From: Phenylobacterium sp. Root1290
GTDB lineage: Bacteria; Pseudomonadota; Alphaproteobacteria; Caulobacterales; Caulobacteraceae
NCBI RefSeq assembly: GCF_001425305.1
Contig: NZ_LMEE01000002.1
Coordinates: 444,191 to 508,190 of the forward strand
Length of the DNA stretch: 64,000 nucleotides
Direction of reading: 5' to 3'
A program made the position numbers and the translations under genes. The notes beneath the pieces were generated by a model that saw nothing but the letters and a program-made list of their open reading frames with translations, was not told the origin of the DNA and made no database searches. This document shows positions 9,142-17,972 of the stretch, piece after piece. The stretch's first letter is position 1; each line of letters begins with the position of its first letter.

Positions 9142-9549
9142 ATGACCAACGCCTATGGCACCAACGGCGAGGCGCGCGACGCCGTGCGCGAAGCCGCCGA
9201 CACCTTCAAGGACGCCGCCGGCGACGTGCGCTCCGAGACCAAGCGCGCCGCCAAGCGGGCTCAGAAGAGCGCGGTGGCCGCGTCCGGCGCGCTGGCCGAA
9301 GCGGCGACGACCTTCGCGCGCGACGCCCGAACCGTGATGGAAGACAAGGTGGGCCAGGCCCGCCGCGAGGCCGAACACCAATACGGCCGGCTGAAGGTGC
9401 AAGCCAAGCAGCGCGCCGAACAGGCCGACGTGTTCGTGCACGAGCGCCCCTACATCGCGCTGGCCACAGCGGCGCTGGCCGGCTTCCTGATCGGCCACCT
9501 GATGAGCAGCGCCCGCTCCAACGTCGTCTACCTGCGCGACGACCGCTAA
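9142..9549 (+). CDS. DUF883/ElaB-YqjD-like membrane-anchored protein
   Basis: A 135-residue protein with a long Ala/Lys/Glu-rich amphipathic helix (about 10-100) and one C-terminal membrane segment (RPYIALATAALAGFLIGHLM). This is the architecture of the DUF883 family, whose E. coli members YqjD and ElaB bind ribosomes at the inner membrane in stationary phase. The ending (membrane segment, then SSARSNVVYLRDDR) fits that family. Start is the ATG at 9142, after GGAGAGATTTT. Function in this organism is inferred from the family only. Confidence 0.85.
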   Translation: MTNAYGTNGEARDAVREAADTFKDAAGDVRSETKRAAKRAQKSAVAASGALAEAATTFARDARTVMEDKVGQARREAEHQYGRLKVQAKQRAEQADVFVHERPYIALATAALAGFLIGHLMSSARSNVVYLRDDR

Positions 9550-9609
9550 GCGGCGGGTTGGCGCCGATCCTGCTCCCAGCGCCTCGAACGCTTGGAGTGA
9601 GGATCAATC

Positions 9610-9780
9610 ATGGACAAGGCGCCGCCGCCCCCCGCTTACGAATTCGACATCGCACCGGACGGCGAAGGCTGGCGCTATCGCAAGCGCTGGACGAAGGGCC
9701 TTCGCCGTTTCCTGCCTGCGCTCTGGCACGCCACCGATGCGGCCGGGGTCAAGACGCTGCGGGAAACAGCCCACCGCTAG
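9610..9780 (+). CDS. Small hypothetical protein (56 aa)
   Basis: Short basic protein that begins MDKAPPPPAYEFDIAPDGEG and continues WRYRKRWTKGLRRF. It has an ATG at 9610 with GGAGTGAGG 8-15 bases upstream, and lies 60 bases after the DUF883-like gene, so both may share a transcript. It ends in a CTAG shared with the convergent lipoprotein gene (9777-9780). The good ribosome site and the shared stop support a real gene. No family is recognised. Confidence 0.6.
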   Translation: MDKAPPPPAYEFDIAPDGEGWRYRKRWTKGLRRFLPALWHATDAAGVKTLRETAHR

Positions 9781-10085
9781 GGCATGATCACCACATACTG
9801 CGGGGCGGGCGGCTGCGCTGCGGGCGCATCAGCCTTCTCCGCCGCGGCGCCGGCGGCCGCCTGCTCGAACGGCGTCGGAGTCGGCGGGCGGACATAGCCG
9901 TCGCCGCCGCCATAGGCCGGGAAACTGTCGCCATAGTCCGCCTGGGACTCGGCGAACCCGCGCTGCGCCCAGAGCGAAATCTCGGCGGCCTTGTTCGTGA
10001 CGTCCCGGGGCGAGCACGCGCCCAAAAGGACCAAGGCGCCGGCCAGGACTATCGCGGTCTTCAAAACAGGCGCCCCTTCTTCCAT
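9777..10085 (-). CDS. Small lipoprotein
   Basis: A 102-residue predicted lipoprotein: a basic N-terminus, a hydrophobic stretch and a lipobox (LVLLGAC, Cys about residue 24). The mature part is short and Pro/Ala-rich, ending PAPQYVVIMP, with no recognisable domain. The ATG at 10085 lacks a clear ribosome site; an in-frame TTG seven codons later (LKTAIVLAG) follows GAAGGGGC and would give a more usual short signal peptide, so the true start may be there (10064). The long open frame that continues upstream is the shadow of the opposite-strand oxidoreductase gene and is ignored. Confidence 0.65.
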   Translation of the reverse strand: MEEGAPVLKTAIVLAGALVLLGACSPRDVTNKAAEISLWAQRGFAESQADYGDSFPAYGGGDGYVRPPTPTPFEQAAAGAAAEKADAPAAQPPAPQYVVIMP

Positions 10086-10205
10086 ACTGCGATCATCGCC
10101 CAGCCGCCGCCTTCGGGCAATCGCGACGCCCAACGACGGCATAAGCGGCTCATAATTGACCCTGTAGATCCTGCAGTGAAGCTTGCGAGCGAAGGGAGCA
10201 CAGCG

Positions 10206-10391
10206 TTGTCCAACATCTATCCGGTATCGCGCGCCCAAGCCGCGCAGGAGGCGCTGATCGCGGCGCTCGAAATCCACATCGAGAAAGGCGTCTTCGAGCC
10301 TTCGACCTGCGTGGTGATCCGCGAGGACATCCGCCGCTCGCGCGAAGAAATGGCGGCGCTCGCGCGCTGGGCCCGCGACCTGGCGCTCTAG
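10206..10391 (+). CDS. Small hypothetical protein (61 aa), TTG start
   Basis: Starts at TTG 10206, chosen because GAAGGGAG lies 7-14 bases upstream. The protein is helical and contains IAALEIHIEKGVFEPSTCVV and then an RRSREEMAALARWARDLAL helix at the C-terminus. A longer GTG start at 10176 is possible. It faces away from the lipoprotein gene, and the 120-base gap between them could hold both promoters. I recognise no family. Confidence 0.5.
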   Translation: MSNIYPVSRAQAAQEALIAALEIHIEKGVFEPSTCVVIREDIRRSREEMAALARWARDLAL

Positions 10392-10509
10392 CGGCGCCGA
10401 CCGCGAAATGGCCTTGATCGGGCCATTGCAAAGTCGGCTCCGGCTCCCAATCTGTCTCCTGACGGCGAGAAAAACCTGGTCCCCCCCGCCAGGCTCGCGT
10501 CTACAGAGA

Positions 10510-10543
10510 AACGCCCGCGCCATTCCCCCCTGGCGCGGGCGTT
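10510..10543 (+). terminator. Strong hairpin just upstream of the DsbA-family gene
   Basis: A perfect 12-bp stem (AACGCCCGCGCC / GGCGCGGGCGTT) with a 10-base loop, then GTTCG rather than a clean T-run. It lies 119 bases after the small 61-residue gene and only 25 bases before the next ATG. It may terminate the small gene or act as a 5'-leader hairpin; the absence of T's makes the choice open. Confidence 0.5.
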
Positions 10544-10568
10544 GTTCGTCCTGACCGAGGGAACCGCG

Positions 10569-11231
10569 ATGACCCAGCCCATGAAGATCGACTTCGTCTC
10601 CGACGTCTCGTGCCCCTGGTGCGTCGTCGGTCTCGGCGGCCTTGAGGAAGCGCTGCGCAATGTCGGCGACCTGGTCCAGGCGCAGATCCACTTCCAGCCC
10701 TTCGAGCTCAATCCGGACATGCCGCCGGAAGGGCAGAACATCGTCGAGCACGTCGGCCAGAAGTACGGCGCCACGCCCGAGCAGTCGGCGACCAACCGCG
10801 CCGCGATTCATGCGCGCGCCGCCGATGTCGGGTTCACGATGAAGACCAACGCGCAGAGCCGGATCTACAACACCTTCGACGCTCACCGGCTGCTGCACTG
10901 GGCCGGCCTGACCGGCGGCCAGCATGAGCTGAAGCGCGCCCTGTTCGACGCCTACTTCACCCAGAACCAGAGCCCGGCCGACCACGAGGTGCTGGTCGCC
11001 GCCGCGCAGGCCGCCGGACTGGACGGCGGCGCCGCGCGCGAGGTCCTGACCTCCGGCCAATACGCCGATGACGTGCGCGCAGCCGAACGGCACTGGTATC
11101 AGGCCGGCATCAGCTCGGTGCCGGCGGTGATCGTCAACGACCGCTACCTGATCTCCGGCGGCCAACCCGCCGCCGCCTTCGAGAAGGCGATCCGGACCAT
11201 TGCCGCAGAGACGGCCGCCGCCGCCGGCTAG
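10569..11231 (+). CDS. FrnE-like DsbA-family oxidoreductase
   Basis: A 220-residue thioredoxin-fold protein of the DsbA/2-hydroxychromene-2-carboxylate isomerase type. It has no signal peptide, so it is probably cytoplasmic. The redox motif is CPWC in FVSDVSCPWCVVG (about residues 14-17), and the C-terminal cis-Pro region reads GISSVPAVIVNDRYLISGGQ. FrnE proteins act as disulfide oxidoreductases and the Deinococcus member is linked to oxidative stress. Start is the ATG at 10569 after GAGGGAAC; the open frame extends nine codons further to a GTG that overlaps the upstream hairpin. Confidence 0.9.
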   Translation: MTQPMKIDFVSDVSCPWCVVGLGGLEEALRNVGDLVQAQIHFQPFELNPDMPPEGQNIVEHVGQKYGATPEQSATNRAAIHARAADVGFTMKTNAQSRIYNTFDAHRLLHWAGLTGGQHELKRALFDAYFTQNQSPADHEVLVAAAQAAGLDGGAAREVLTSGQYADDVRAAERHWYQAGISSVPAVIVNDRYLISGGQPAAAFEKAIRTIAAETAAAAG

Positions 11232-11309
11232 CGCGGAACGGCGCGGCGTCATCGCAAGATCGGATTTGTCTGAAACGCTGGCAGGCCTGTTCCGGCCGGC
11301 GTTTTGAAG

Positions 11310-11386
11310 TGGTGGCGGGGGGCGGGATCGAACCGCCGACCTGTGGGTTATGAATCCACCGCTCTAACCATCTGAGCTACCCAGCC
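11310..11386 (-). tRNA. tRNA-Met (CAT anticodon), elongator type
   Basis: On the minus strand a complete cloverleaf of 77 bases with encoded CCA. The D arm is GCTC/GAGC, the anticodon loop TTCATAA, and the T arm GGCGG-TTCGATC-CCGCC. The anticodon stem lacks the three G-C pairs of an initiator, so it is elongator Met, or possibly Ile2 (lysidine-modified CAT). Two non-pairs are visible: T4 with C69 in the acceptor stem and A31 with C39 in the anticodon stem. Confidence 0.9.
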
Positions 11387-11511
11387 GCCGGGCCATTCGG
11401 CGAGGCGCGGTTTATAGATTGGGTTTTTCGCATCTTCAAGCGGGTTGGATGCGACGTCTCGACCAAAAGCGGATTCCGTTTTCGCGCGGCCCACACTAGG
11501 GTCCCCCCGGC

Positions 11512-12540
11512 ATGAGCGTCCTGCATCTTCTGGGAACGGCCGGCGAAGGCGGCGCGGAGACCTATTTCCTCGATCTGATCGCGGCGCTGGCCGACGACGG
11601 GGTGAAGCAGGCCGCCGCCATTCGCGCCAATCCGAATCGCGAGGCCGCGCTTCGGCGGCTCCAGGTACCGACCGGCGTGTTCCGGTTCGGCGGCCCCATC
11701 GACATCCTGACCAAGCCGAAGCTGAAGACCTTTGCGACCCGCTCGGAGGTGAAACTGGCGCTGGCCTGGATGAACCGGGCGGCGCGCCACACGCCCGCCG
11801 GCCCGTGGGCGCGGGTCGGCCGGCTGGGCGGTTACTACAACATCAAGTACTACAAGGGCTTCGAGGAGCTTGTCGCCAACACCGAGGACATCGCCGAGTG
11901 GGTGGTGGGCCAAGGCTGGCCGGCGGGCAAGGTCCGCTACATTCCCAATTTCGCCCTCGCCCCGCCGGACACCGCGCCGGCCAATCGGGCCGACCTGCAG
12001 ACGCCGGAAGACGTGCCGCTGCTGCTGGCCATGGGCCGGCTGCACGACGCCAAGGCGCATGATGTGGCGCTCGAAGCGCTGGTGAACATCCCCGAGGCCT
12101 ACCTCTGGATCGCCGGGGCCGGGCCGCTGGACGCAAAGCTGCGCGCCATGGCCGCCGCCCTGGGCGTCGCGCCGCGCGTTCGCTTCCTGGGTTGGCGCAA
12201 CGATCCCTCGGCCCTCTACCGGGCGGCGGACATCTGCGTGTTCCCTTCGCGCTACGAACCGCTGGGCAATGTGGTCATCCAGTCCTGGGCGCACGGCCTG
12301 CCGGTCGTCGCGGCCGCCAGCCAGGGCCCCTCGGCCTTGATCCGCAGCGAGGAGGACGGCCTGCTGGTGCCGGTCGACGACGCCGGGGCGCTGGCGGAGG
12401 CCGTCAACCGGATGATCGCCGATCCGATGCTCTGCATCCGCCTGGTCCAGAACGGATCGGAGCGAGTCGAGGCCGAATTCTCGCCGGCGGCGGTCGTCGC
12501 CCAATGGCGGCGCCTGTTCGCCGACTACGGAGCCGCCTGA
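11512..12540 (+). CDS. Glycosyltransferase family 4
   Basis: A 342-residue GT-B fold transferase that moves a sugar from an NDP donor to a glycan or lipid acceptor at the inner face of the membrane. The N-terminal motif is GTAGEGGAETYFLDLIAALA; the C-terminal nucleotide-binding half has LLAMGRLHDAKAHDVALEAL (about 171-190), IAGAGPLD, and the donor-site SRYEPLGNVVIQSWAHGLPVVA with its EX7E-like spacing. The stop overlaps the asparagine synthetase start (TGATG), so the two are translationally coupled. This pairing points to an extracellular or envelope glycan whose sugar acid is amidated, which is an inference. Confidence 0.92.
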   Translation: MSVLHLLGTAGEGGAETYFLDLIAALADDGVKQAAAIRANPNREAALRRLQVPTGVFRFGGPIDILTKPKLKTFATRSEVKLALAWMNRAARHTPAGPWARVGRLGGYYNIKYYKGFEELVANTEDIAEWVVGQGWPAGKVRYIPNFALAPPDTAPANRADLQTPEDVPLLLAMGRLHDAKAHDVALEALVNIPEAYLWIAGAGPLDAKLRAMAAALGVAPRVRFLGWRNDPSALYRAADICVFPSRYEPLGNVVIQSWAHGLPVVAAASQGPSALIRSEEDGLLVPVDDAGALAEAVNRMIADPMLCIRLVQNGSERVEAEFSPAAVVAQWRRLFADYGAA

Positions 12541-14231
12541 TGTGCGGCATCGCAGGGATCCTCGGCGCGGGCGGTTCGGCCCGCCCGATGATCGAGGCCC
12601 TGACACACCGCGGCCCCGACGGCGTGTTCGTCGAGGACGGCGAGGGACGCTCCCTCGCCCATGCGCGCCTGTCGATCATCGACCTGGAAGGCGGGTGGCA
12701 GCCTCTGCACGGCGCCGGCTCGACCGTCATCGGCAACGGCGAGATCTACAACTATGTCGAACTGGCGCAGGAGTTCGGCCTCGAGGGCCAGATGGGCACC
12801 GGCTCGGATTTCGAACCGCTGCTGCACATCTACGCCAAGGAAGGCCCCGCCGCCTTTCATCGCCTGCGCGGCATGTACGCCTTCTGCCTGGTCGGGAACG
12901 ACGGGCGAACCTGGCTGGTGCGCGATCCGTTCGGGATCAAGCCGCTGTACCTGCTCGAGCACGAGGGCTCGGTGGCCTTCGCCTCGGAACCGCGCGCCTT
13001 CCTGGCGGCGGGCCTGATCGGGGCGGAGCTGTCGGAGGATCGGGCGCGCGAGCTGCTGGCCTTCAACTACACCCTGACCGGCGAGACGATCTTCAAGGGC
13101 CTGCGCCGCCTGGCGCCCGGCGAGATCGTCGAGGTCGTGGACGGCAAGATCACGCCGCGCGAGGTCAGGCCCGCGATCGCCGCGCGGCCGCCGTCGCGGG
13201 GCGGCGACGAAGCCCAACTGATCAAGCGCCTGGACAGCGTGCTGGAAGACAGCGTGCGGGTGCATCAGCGCTCGGACGTGCCCTATGGCCTGTTCCTGTC
13301 AGGCGGCATCGACTCGGCGACGATCGCGACGCTGATGGCGCGGCTGAACGCGCGGCCGGTCACTGCCTTCACCTGCGGGTTCGAGGCGCCCGGGGCGCGC
13401 GACGAGCGGGGCCAGGCCGAACGGGTCGCCACGGCGCTGAACCTAGACTGGCGCGAGACCAGCTTCGGCGAGGACGACTTCTGGCGGATCCTGCCGCAGG
13501 TCGCCTGGGCGATGGACGATCCGACCGCCGACTACGCCACGCTGCCGACCTACAAGTTGGCCGAAGCGGCCAAGGGCACGCTGACCGTGGTCTTAACCGG
13601 CGAAGGCGGCGACGAACTGTTCGGCGGCTATGGCCGCTATCGCCGCGCCCTGCGCCCCGCCTGGCTGGGCGGGCGTCCCGCCGAACCGCGGACCGAGGAC
13701 CAGGGCGTCGTCGAGCGCTGGCGCGCCGCGGCGTCCGCGCCGAAGACGCTTTCCGGCCTGCAGCGTGCGCAATGGGCCGACATCGCCACCTGGCTGCCCA
13801 ACGACCTGCTGCTGAAGCTCGACCGCTGCCTGATGGCGCATGGGCTGGAAGGGCGCACGCCGTTCCTGGACCCGCAGGTCGCCGATTTCGCCTTCCCCCT
13901 GCCCGACCGCATGAAGGTGCGGGGGCGCTATGGGAAATGGCTGCTGCGCAAGTGGCTGGAGCAGGCGTGCCCTGCGGCCGATCCCTGGGGGCGCAAGAAG
14001 GGCTTCACCGTGCCGGTCGACGCCTGGATCGCCCCGCGCGCCGGCGAGATCGCCGGGCGGATCGGCGGGGTCGAAGCCGTGCGCCGCATTCTCGGCCCCG
14101 ACGCGGGCGCCGCTTTCACCACCCAGGCAACCGGACGCTGGCCGTTGTTGTTCTTTGCAGTCTGGTCGCTGATCCACCTTGAAGGCGCCGAGCCGGCCGA
14201 AGCCCTGGCCGCCGTCGCCGGACGTCCCTGA
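12540..14231 (+). CDS. asnB: Asparagine synthetase (glutamine-hydrolysing)
   Basis: 563 residues. The N-terminal class II glutaminase domain begins MCGIAGIL; Cys2 is the nucleophile after Met removal. RHRGPD-type (THRGPDG), GNGEIYNY and GSDFEPLL motifs follow. The C-terminal ATP-pyrophosphatase domain has the PP-loop [12 protein letters not shown] near residue 257 and [16 protein letters not shown] near 356. It would convert Asp, Gln and ATP to Asn, or amidate a sugar acid as the AsnB-like enzymes in polysaccharide clusters do. Start ATG 12540 overlaps the glycosyltransferase stop. The frame is open further upstream, but that part is the shadow of the glycosyltransferase gene. Confidence 0.94.
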   Translation: MCGIAGILGAGGSARPMIEALTHRGPDGVFVEDGEGRSLAHARLSIIDLEGGWQPLHGAGSTVIGNGEIYNYVELAQEFGLEGQMGTGSDFEPLLHIYAKEGPAAFHRLRGMYAFCLVGNDGRTWLVRDPFGIKPLYLLEHEGSVAFASEPRAFLAAGLIGAELSEDRARELLAFNYTLTGETIFKGLRRLAPGEIVEVVDGKITPREVRPAIAARPPSRGGDEAQLIKRLDSVLEDSVRVHQRSDVPYGLFLSGGIDSATIATLMARLNARPVTAFTCGFEAPGARDERGQAERVATALNLDWRETSFGEDDFWRILPQVAWAMDDPTADYATLPTYKLAEAAKGTLTVVLTGEGGDELFGGYGRYRRALRPAWLGGRPAEPRTEDQGVVERWRAAASAPKTLSGLQRAQWADIATWLPNDLLLKLDRCLMAHGLEGRTPFLDPQVADFAFPLPDRMKVRGRYGKWLLRKWLEQACPAADPWGRKKGFTVPVDAWIAPRAGEIAGRIGGVEAVRRILGPDAGAAFTTQATGRWPLLFFAVWSLIHLEGAEPAEALAAVAGRP

Positions 14232-14247
14232 ACCCCTGGAGCCCCTG

Positions 14248-15474
14248 ATGCGCCGTCTCTTGATCACCACCGCCCTCGCCGCCCTGGTCGCCGCTTGCGG
14301 CGGATCGGACGGGCAGGCGCAGTCGGCGAGGACGGCCGCGCCGGTGGACTCCAAGCCTGCCAATGCGCCGGACCAGAAGCCCGCCTTCGCCGGCCAGACG
14401 CGCGCGCCGGAAGTGAAGTCGAACGTCGCGGTCCAGGTCACGACGATCGCCGAGGGCCTGGAGATGCCCTGGGCGCTGGCGTTCCTGCCCGACGGCCGAC
14501 TGCTGATCACCGAAAAGCACATCGGCCAACTCCGCATCCTGGGGACCGACGGCAAGCTGTCGGGACCCGTTATGGGCCTGCCCGCCGTGGTCGGCGCCGA
14601 CCAGGGCGGCCTGCTGGGCCTGGCGGTCGATCCGAAGTTCGCGGAGAACGGCCTGATCTACTGGAGCTACGCCGAGCCGGCGGCCGACGGGACCAACAAC
14701 ACGGCGGTGGCGCGCGGCAAGCTGACCGGCGACCGCGTGGAAAACGTGCAGGTCATCTTCCACCAGACGCCGTCGCTGAACTCGACCAAGCACTATGGCG
14801 GGCGGCTGGCGTTCGCGCCGGACGGCACGCTGTTCGTGACCACCGGCGAGCGTTCGATCCTGGAAGGCCGCGCCCAGGCCCAGCGCCTGGACGGCACTCT
14901 CGGCAAGGTGGTCCGCATCAATTCCGACGGCTCGATCCCGAAGGACAACCCGTTCGTCGGCAAGCCCGGCGTGAAGCAGGAGATCTGGTCCTACGGCCAC
15001 CGCAACATCCTGTCGGCCGCCATCGATCCCAAGACCGGCAAGCTCTGGGAAGTCGAGCACGGCGCGCGCGGGGGCGACGAACTGAACCAGCCGCAGGCCG
15101 GCAAGGACTATGGCTGGCCGACCATCAGCTATGGCCTGGAATACTCCGGCAAGCAGATCGGCGCCGGCCTGACCGCCAAGGAAGGCATGGAGCAGCCGGT
15201 CTACTACTGGGACCCGGTGATCGCGCCGGCCGGCATGGCCTTCTATGAGGCCGACCTTTTCCCGGCCTGGAAGGGAAACATCCTGATCGGCGGCCTGGCC
15301 AGCAAGGCCGTGGTGCGGCTGGTCATGCAGGACGGGAGGGTGGTCGGCGAGGAGCGCCTGCTGACCGACCTGAACGAGCGCATCCGGGACGTGATCGTCG
15401 GCCCCGACGGCGCGCTCTACCTGGCGACCGACAGCAAGAACGGCCGGGTCCTGAAGGTCACGCCGAAGGGCTAA
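14248..15474 (+). CDS. PQQ-dependent sugar dehydrogenase-type lipoprotein
   Basis: 408 residues; ATG at 14248 has GGAG 8 bases upstream. The N-terminus is a lipoprotein signal with lipobox LAALVAAC (Cys about residue 17). The rest is a six-bladed beta-propeller of the glucose/sorbosone dehydrogenase (GSDH, YliI/Asd) family: [51 protein letters not shown], and [10 protein letters not shown], which carries the metal-side residues. It should oxidise an aldose in the periplasm using PQQ. It follows asnB by 16 bases and so probably belongs to the same transcript. It ends convergently with the next gene. Confidence 0.93.
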   Translation: MRRLLITTALAALVAACGGSDGQAQSARTAAPVDSKPANAPDQKPAFAGQTRAPEVKSNVAVQVTTIAEGLEMPWALAFLPDGRLLITEKHIGQLRILGTDGKLSGPVMGLPAVVGADQGGLLGLAVDPKFAENGLIYWSYAEPAADGTNNTAVARGKLTGDRVENVQVIFHQTPSLNSTKHYGGRLAFAPDGTLFVTTGERSILEGRAQAQRLDGTLGKVVRINSDGSIPKDNPFVGKPGVKQEIWSYGHRNILSAAIDPKTGKLWEVEHGARGGDELNQPQAGKDYGWPTISYGLEYSGKQIGAGLTAKEGMEQPVYYWDPVIAPAGMAFYEADLFPAWKGNILIGGLASKAVVRLVMQDGRVVGEERLLTDLNERIRDVIVGPDGALYLATDSKNGRVLKVTPKG

Positions 15475-16583
15475 AGGCCGAGCCGCCCGGCGACCTCTTC
15501 GCCGATCGCCAGCGAGGAGGTCAGGCCGGGGCTCTCGATCCCGAACAGGGCGACCAGGCCCGCCAGCCCGTGCTTTTCCGGGCCGTCGATCCGGAAATCG
15601 GGCTGCGGCTCGCCAGGGCCATGCAGCTTGGGACGGATGCCCGCATAGTCGGGCGCCAGGGCGCCGTCGGGCAGGCCGGGCCAGAACTTGCGGATGTAGG
15701 CGTAGAACTCATCGCCCAAGGCCGGATCGACGCTGTAGTCCAGCGCGTCGACATAGTGCAGGTCGGGGCCGAACACGGCTTGGCCGCCGAGATCGCGCCG
15801 ATAGTGGGTGCCCAGGGCGCCGGGGATCGGCGGCGGATAGATCAGGCGCGCGAACGGCGCCTTGCCGCTGAGCCGGAAGTAGACGCCCTTGCCGTAGTGC
15901 AGCGGCGGGATGCCGGCCTTCGGAAAGCCCTCGATCTCTCCGGCGACAGCCTGGGCGGAAAGGCCGGGCGCGGTGACCAGAAGACGTGCGGTCAGCGTCG
16001 TCGGCTCGGCCCCTCCAGCACGGATCGAATAGCCGCCGCCATCGAGCGGGGTCGCGCCTTCGAACGGCGTGGAGGTGACCACCGCGCCGCCCGCCGCCTC
16101 GATCTCGCCCTGCAGAGCCAGCATGTAGCCGTGGCTGTCGAAGACGCCGCTCTCGGGGGAGATCAGCGCGGCCTCGCAGTTGAGCTGGGGCTCGAGCGCC
16201 AGAGCCTGGGCCTTGGTCAGGCGCGCCATGCCCTCGACGTCGTTGACCTCCGCCTGCTCGAGGATGCCGTCCAGGCGGCCGACCTCCTCGGCGTTGGTCG
16301 CGACGACCAGTTTGCCGCAACGGTCGTAGGCGACCTTGTGCGCATCGAGGAACGCGTAGAGCGCACGCCGTCCCTGGACGCAGAGCCGCGCCTTCAACGA
16401 TCCGGTCGGGTAGTAGAGCCCGCCGTGGATAACCTCGGAATTGCGGGCCGAGACGCCCTCGCCGATGATCGGGCCGGCCTCCAGCACCGCGACCACCAGG
16501 CCACGCTTGCTGAGCGCATAGCCGCAAGCCAGGCCCACCGCCCCCGCCCCGACCACCACCGCATCGAAATCGAAATCCGCCAT
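15471..16583 (-). CDS. FAD-dependent oxidoreductase, L-2-hydroxyglutarate oxidase/DAO family
   Basis: 370 residues. The N-terminus carries the Rossmann FAD motif [20 protein letters not shown], and the body matches the DAO fold: [32 protein letters not shown] is typical of LhgO-like proteins, and [24 protein letters not shown] is the C-terminal FAD loop. It likely oxidises a 2-hydroxyacid or amine with electrons passed to the quinone pool or oxygen. The ATG at 16583 is chosen as it begins immediately before the FAD motif ([11 protein letters not shown]); the frame is open 22 codons upstream. Its stop shares CTAA with the convergent dehydrogenase gene. Confidence 0.9.
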   Translation of the reverse strand: MADFDFDAVVVGAGAVGLACGYALSKRGLVVAVLEAGPIIGEGVSARNSEVIHGGLYYPTGSLKARLCVQGRRALYAFLDAHKVAYDRCGKLVVATNAEEVGRLDGILEQAEVNDVEGMARLTKAQALALEPQLNCEAALISPESGVFDSHGYMLALQGEIEAAGGAVVTSTPFEGATPLDGGGYSIRAGGAEPTTLTARLLVTAPGLSAQAVAGEIEGFPKAGIPPLHYGKGVYFRLSGKAPFARLIYPPPIPGALGTHYRRDLGGQAVFGPDLHYVDALDYSVDPALGDEFYAYIRKFWPGLPDGALAPDYAGIRPKLHGPGEPQPDFRIDGPEKHGLAGLVALFGIESPGLTSSLAIGEEVAGRLGL

Positions 16584-16674
16584 GCGCCAAGGCCTAGCCG
16601 AAGGACGCCAGTATGCAAACCGCGCAGCGCTCTCTAGCTTGGCCTTCAATCATAAATAGAGCGGGAGGGCGGCC

Positions 16675-17859
16675 ATGCACGCAATGAAACTCACCCTGGC
16701 GGCGGCGTTCCTGCTGGCGCCCGTTGCGGCGCAGGCGGCGGCCGACACGCCGTTGCCGGGCGGCGCGGCGGTTCTGACCTGGACCCCCGAGCAGCAGAAG
16801 CTCGGCTACAAGTCGATGGAGAAGGTCGTCCCCTACAAGGTGGTGAAGCGCGGCGAGCACGTGTTCCCGCTGCCCGGCGGCGCCTCCATCGAGGACAAGG
16901 TGAAGGTGGCCATCGGCGGCAAGACCATGAGCGTCGCCGACTACATGGCCGCCTACCGCGTCTCAGGCCTGCTGGTGATCAAGGACGGCAAGGTGGTGCT
17001 GGAGCGCTACGGCCTCGACAGAAATGCGGACGACCGCTGGACCTCGTTTTCGGTCGCCAAGTCGGTGACCTCGACCCTGGTCGGGGCGGCGATCAAGGAT
17101 GGCTACATCAAGAGCCTGGACGAGCCGGTTACGACCTACGTGCCCGAGCTCAAGGGCGGCGCTTATGACGGCGTCACTGTCGGCCAGCTGATCACCATGA
17201 CCTCCGGCGCCAGGTGGAACGAGGACTACACCGACCTCAATTCCGACGTCGCCAAGGTCGGCCAGGCGGTGACTGAGCCTGGCGTCAATCCGATCGTAAG
17301 CTACATGCGAAAGCTGCCGCGCGACGTGACGCCGGGCGCCAAGTTCCACTACTCGACCGGCGAGACGGACCTGGTCGGTATCCTGGTCTCCAAGGCGACC
17401 GGCAAGCCGCTGGCGACCTATCTGTCGGAGAAGATCTGGGCGCCGTTCGGAATGGAGCAGGACGCCATCTGGGCCGAGGACGTCGCAGGCCACGAGCGCG
17501 GCGGCTGCTGCATGTCGATGACCCTGCGCGACTATGGCCGCATCGGCATGTTCATCCTCGGCGGCGGCAAGGCCGGCGGTCAGCAGATCACGCCAGAGGG
17601 CTGGACCGCCGACGCCACCCGCTCGCACGTCGCCGTCGATCCCGCGCATCCGGAATACGGCGACTACGGCTACTTCTGGTGGGTTAATCCAAAGGCCGGC
17701 GCCTATGAGGCGATCGGCATTTTCGGCCAGGCGATCACCACCTTCCCGAAGGACGACCTCGTCATCGCGATCAACTCGGCCTGGCCGGCGGCTGACACCG
17801 CAGAGCTCAACGCCGCGCGCGACAGCCTGACGGCCGCCATCCGCGAGGCCGCGAAGTAG
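16675..17859 (+). CDS. Secreted serine hydrolase, class C beta-lactamase-like
   Basis: 394 residues with a signal peptide (MHAMKLTLAAAFLLAPVAAQAAA). The catalytic SxxK is SVAKSVTS (about residues 124-127), and the second-motif Tyr is in FHYSTGETD. The nearest relatives by pattern are 6-aminohexanoate-dimer hydrolase and esterase EstB-like proteins in the beta-lactamase/transpeptidase-like family: WTSFSVAKSVTSTLVGAAIKDG and GARWNEDYTD are characteristic. It probably cleaves an amide or ester in the periplasm; drug resistance cannot be claimed. GGGAGG sits 7 bases before the ATG at 16675. Confidence 0.9.
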   Translation: MHAMKLTLAAAFLLAPVAAQAAADTPLPGGAAVLTWTPEQQKLGYKSMEKVVPYKVVKRGEHVFPLPGGASIEDKVKVAIGGKTMSVADYMAAYRVSGLLVIKDGKVVLERYGLDRNADDRWTSFSVAKSVTSTLVGAAIKDGYIKSLDEPVTTYVPELKGGAYDGVTVGQLITMTSGARWNEDYTDLNSDVAKVGQAVTEPGVNPIVSYMRKLPRDVTPGAKFHYSTGETDLVGILVSKATGKPLATYLSEKIWAPFGMEQDAIWAEDVAGHERGGCCMSMTLRDYGRIGMFILGGGKAGGQQITPEGWTADATRSHVAVDPAHPEYGDYGYFWWVNPKAGAYEAIGIFGQAITTFPKDDLVIAINSAWPAADTAELNAARDSLTAAIREAAK

Positions 17860-17972
17860 GCCGCCCAGGAGGGCCGTCGCCGACCGTCCTTAGATTGCCG
17901 CCATCGGCCGCCGCTCGTATAACTCCCGACAAGTACCCCACCATTTTTCAGGCCCCTTCGATGGAGGCGTAG

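Noticed and set aside
9009..10391. Long plus-strand frame covering the DUF883-like gene and others
   Set aside because: The first 350 codons are Arg/Pro-rich and in the wrong frame for the small genes. Only the last 61 codons look like a gene and are annotated separately.
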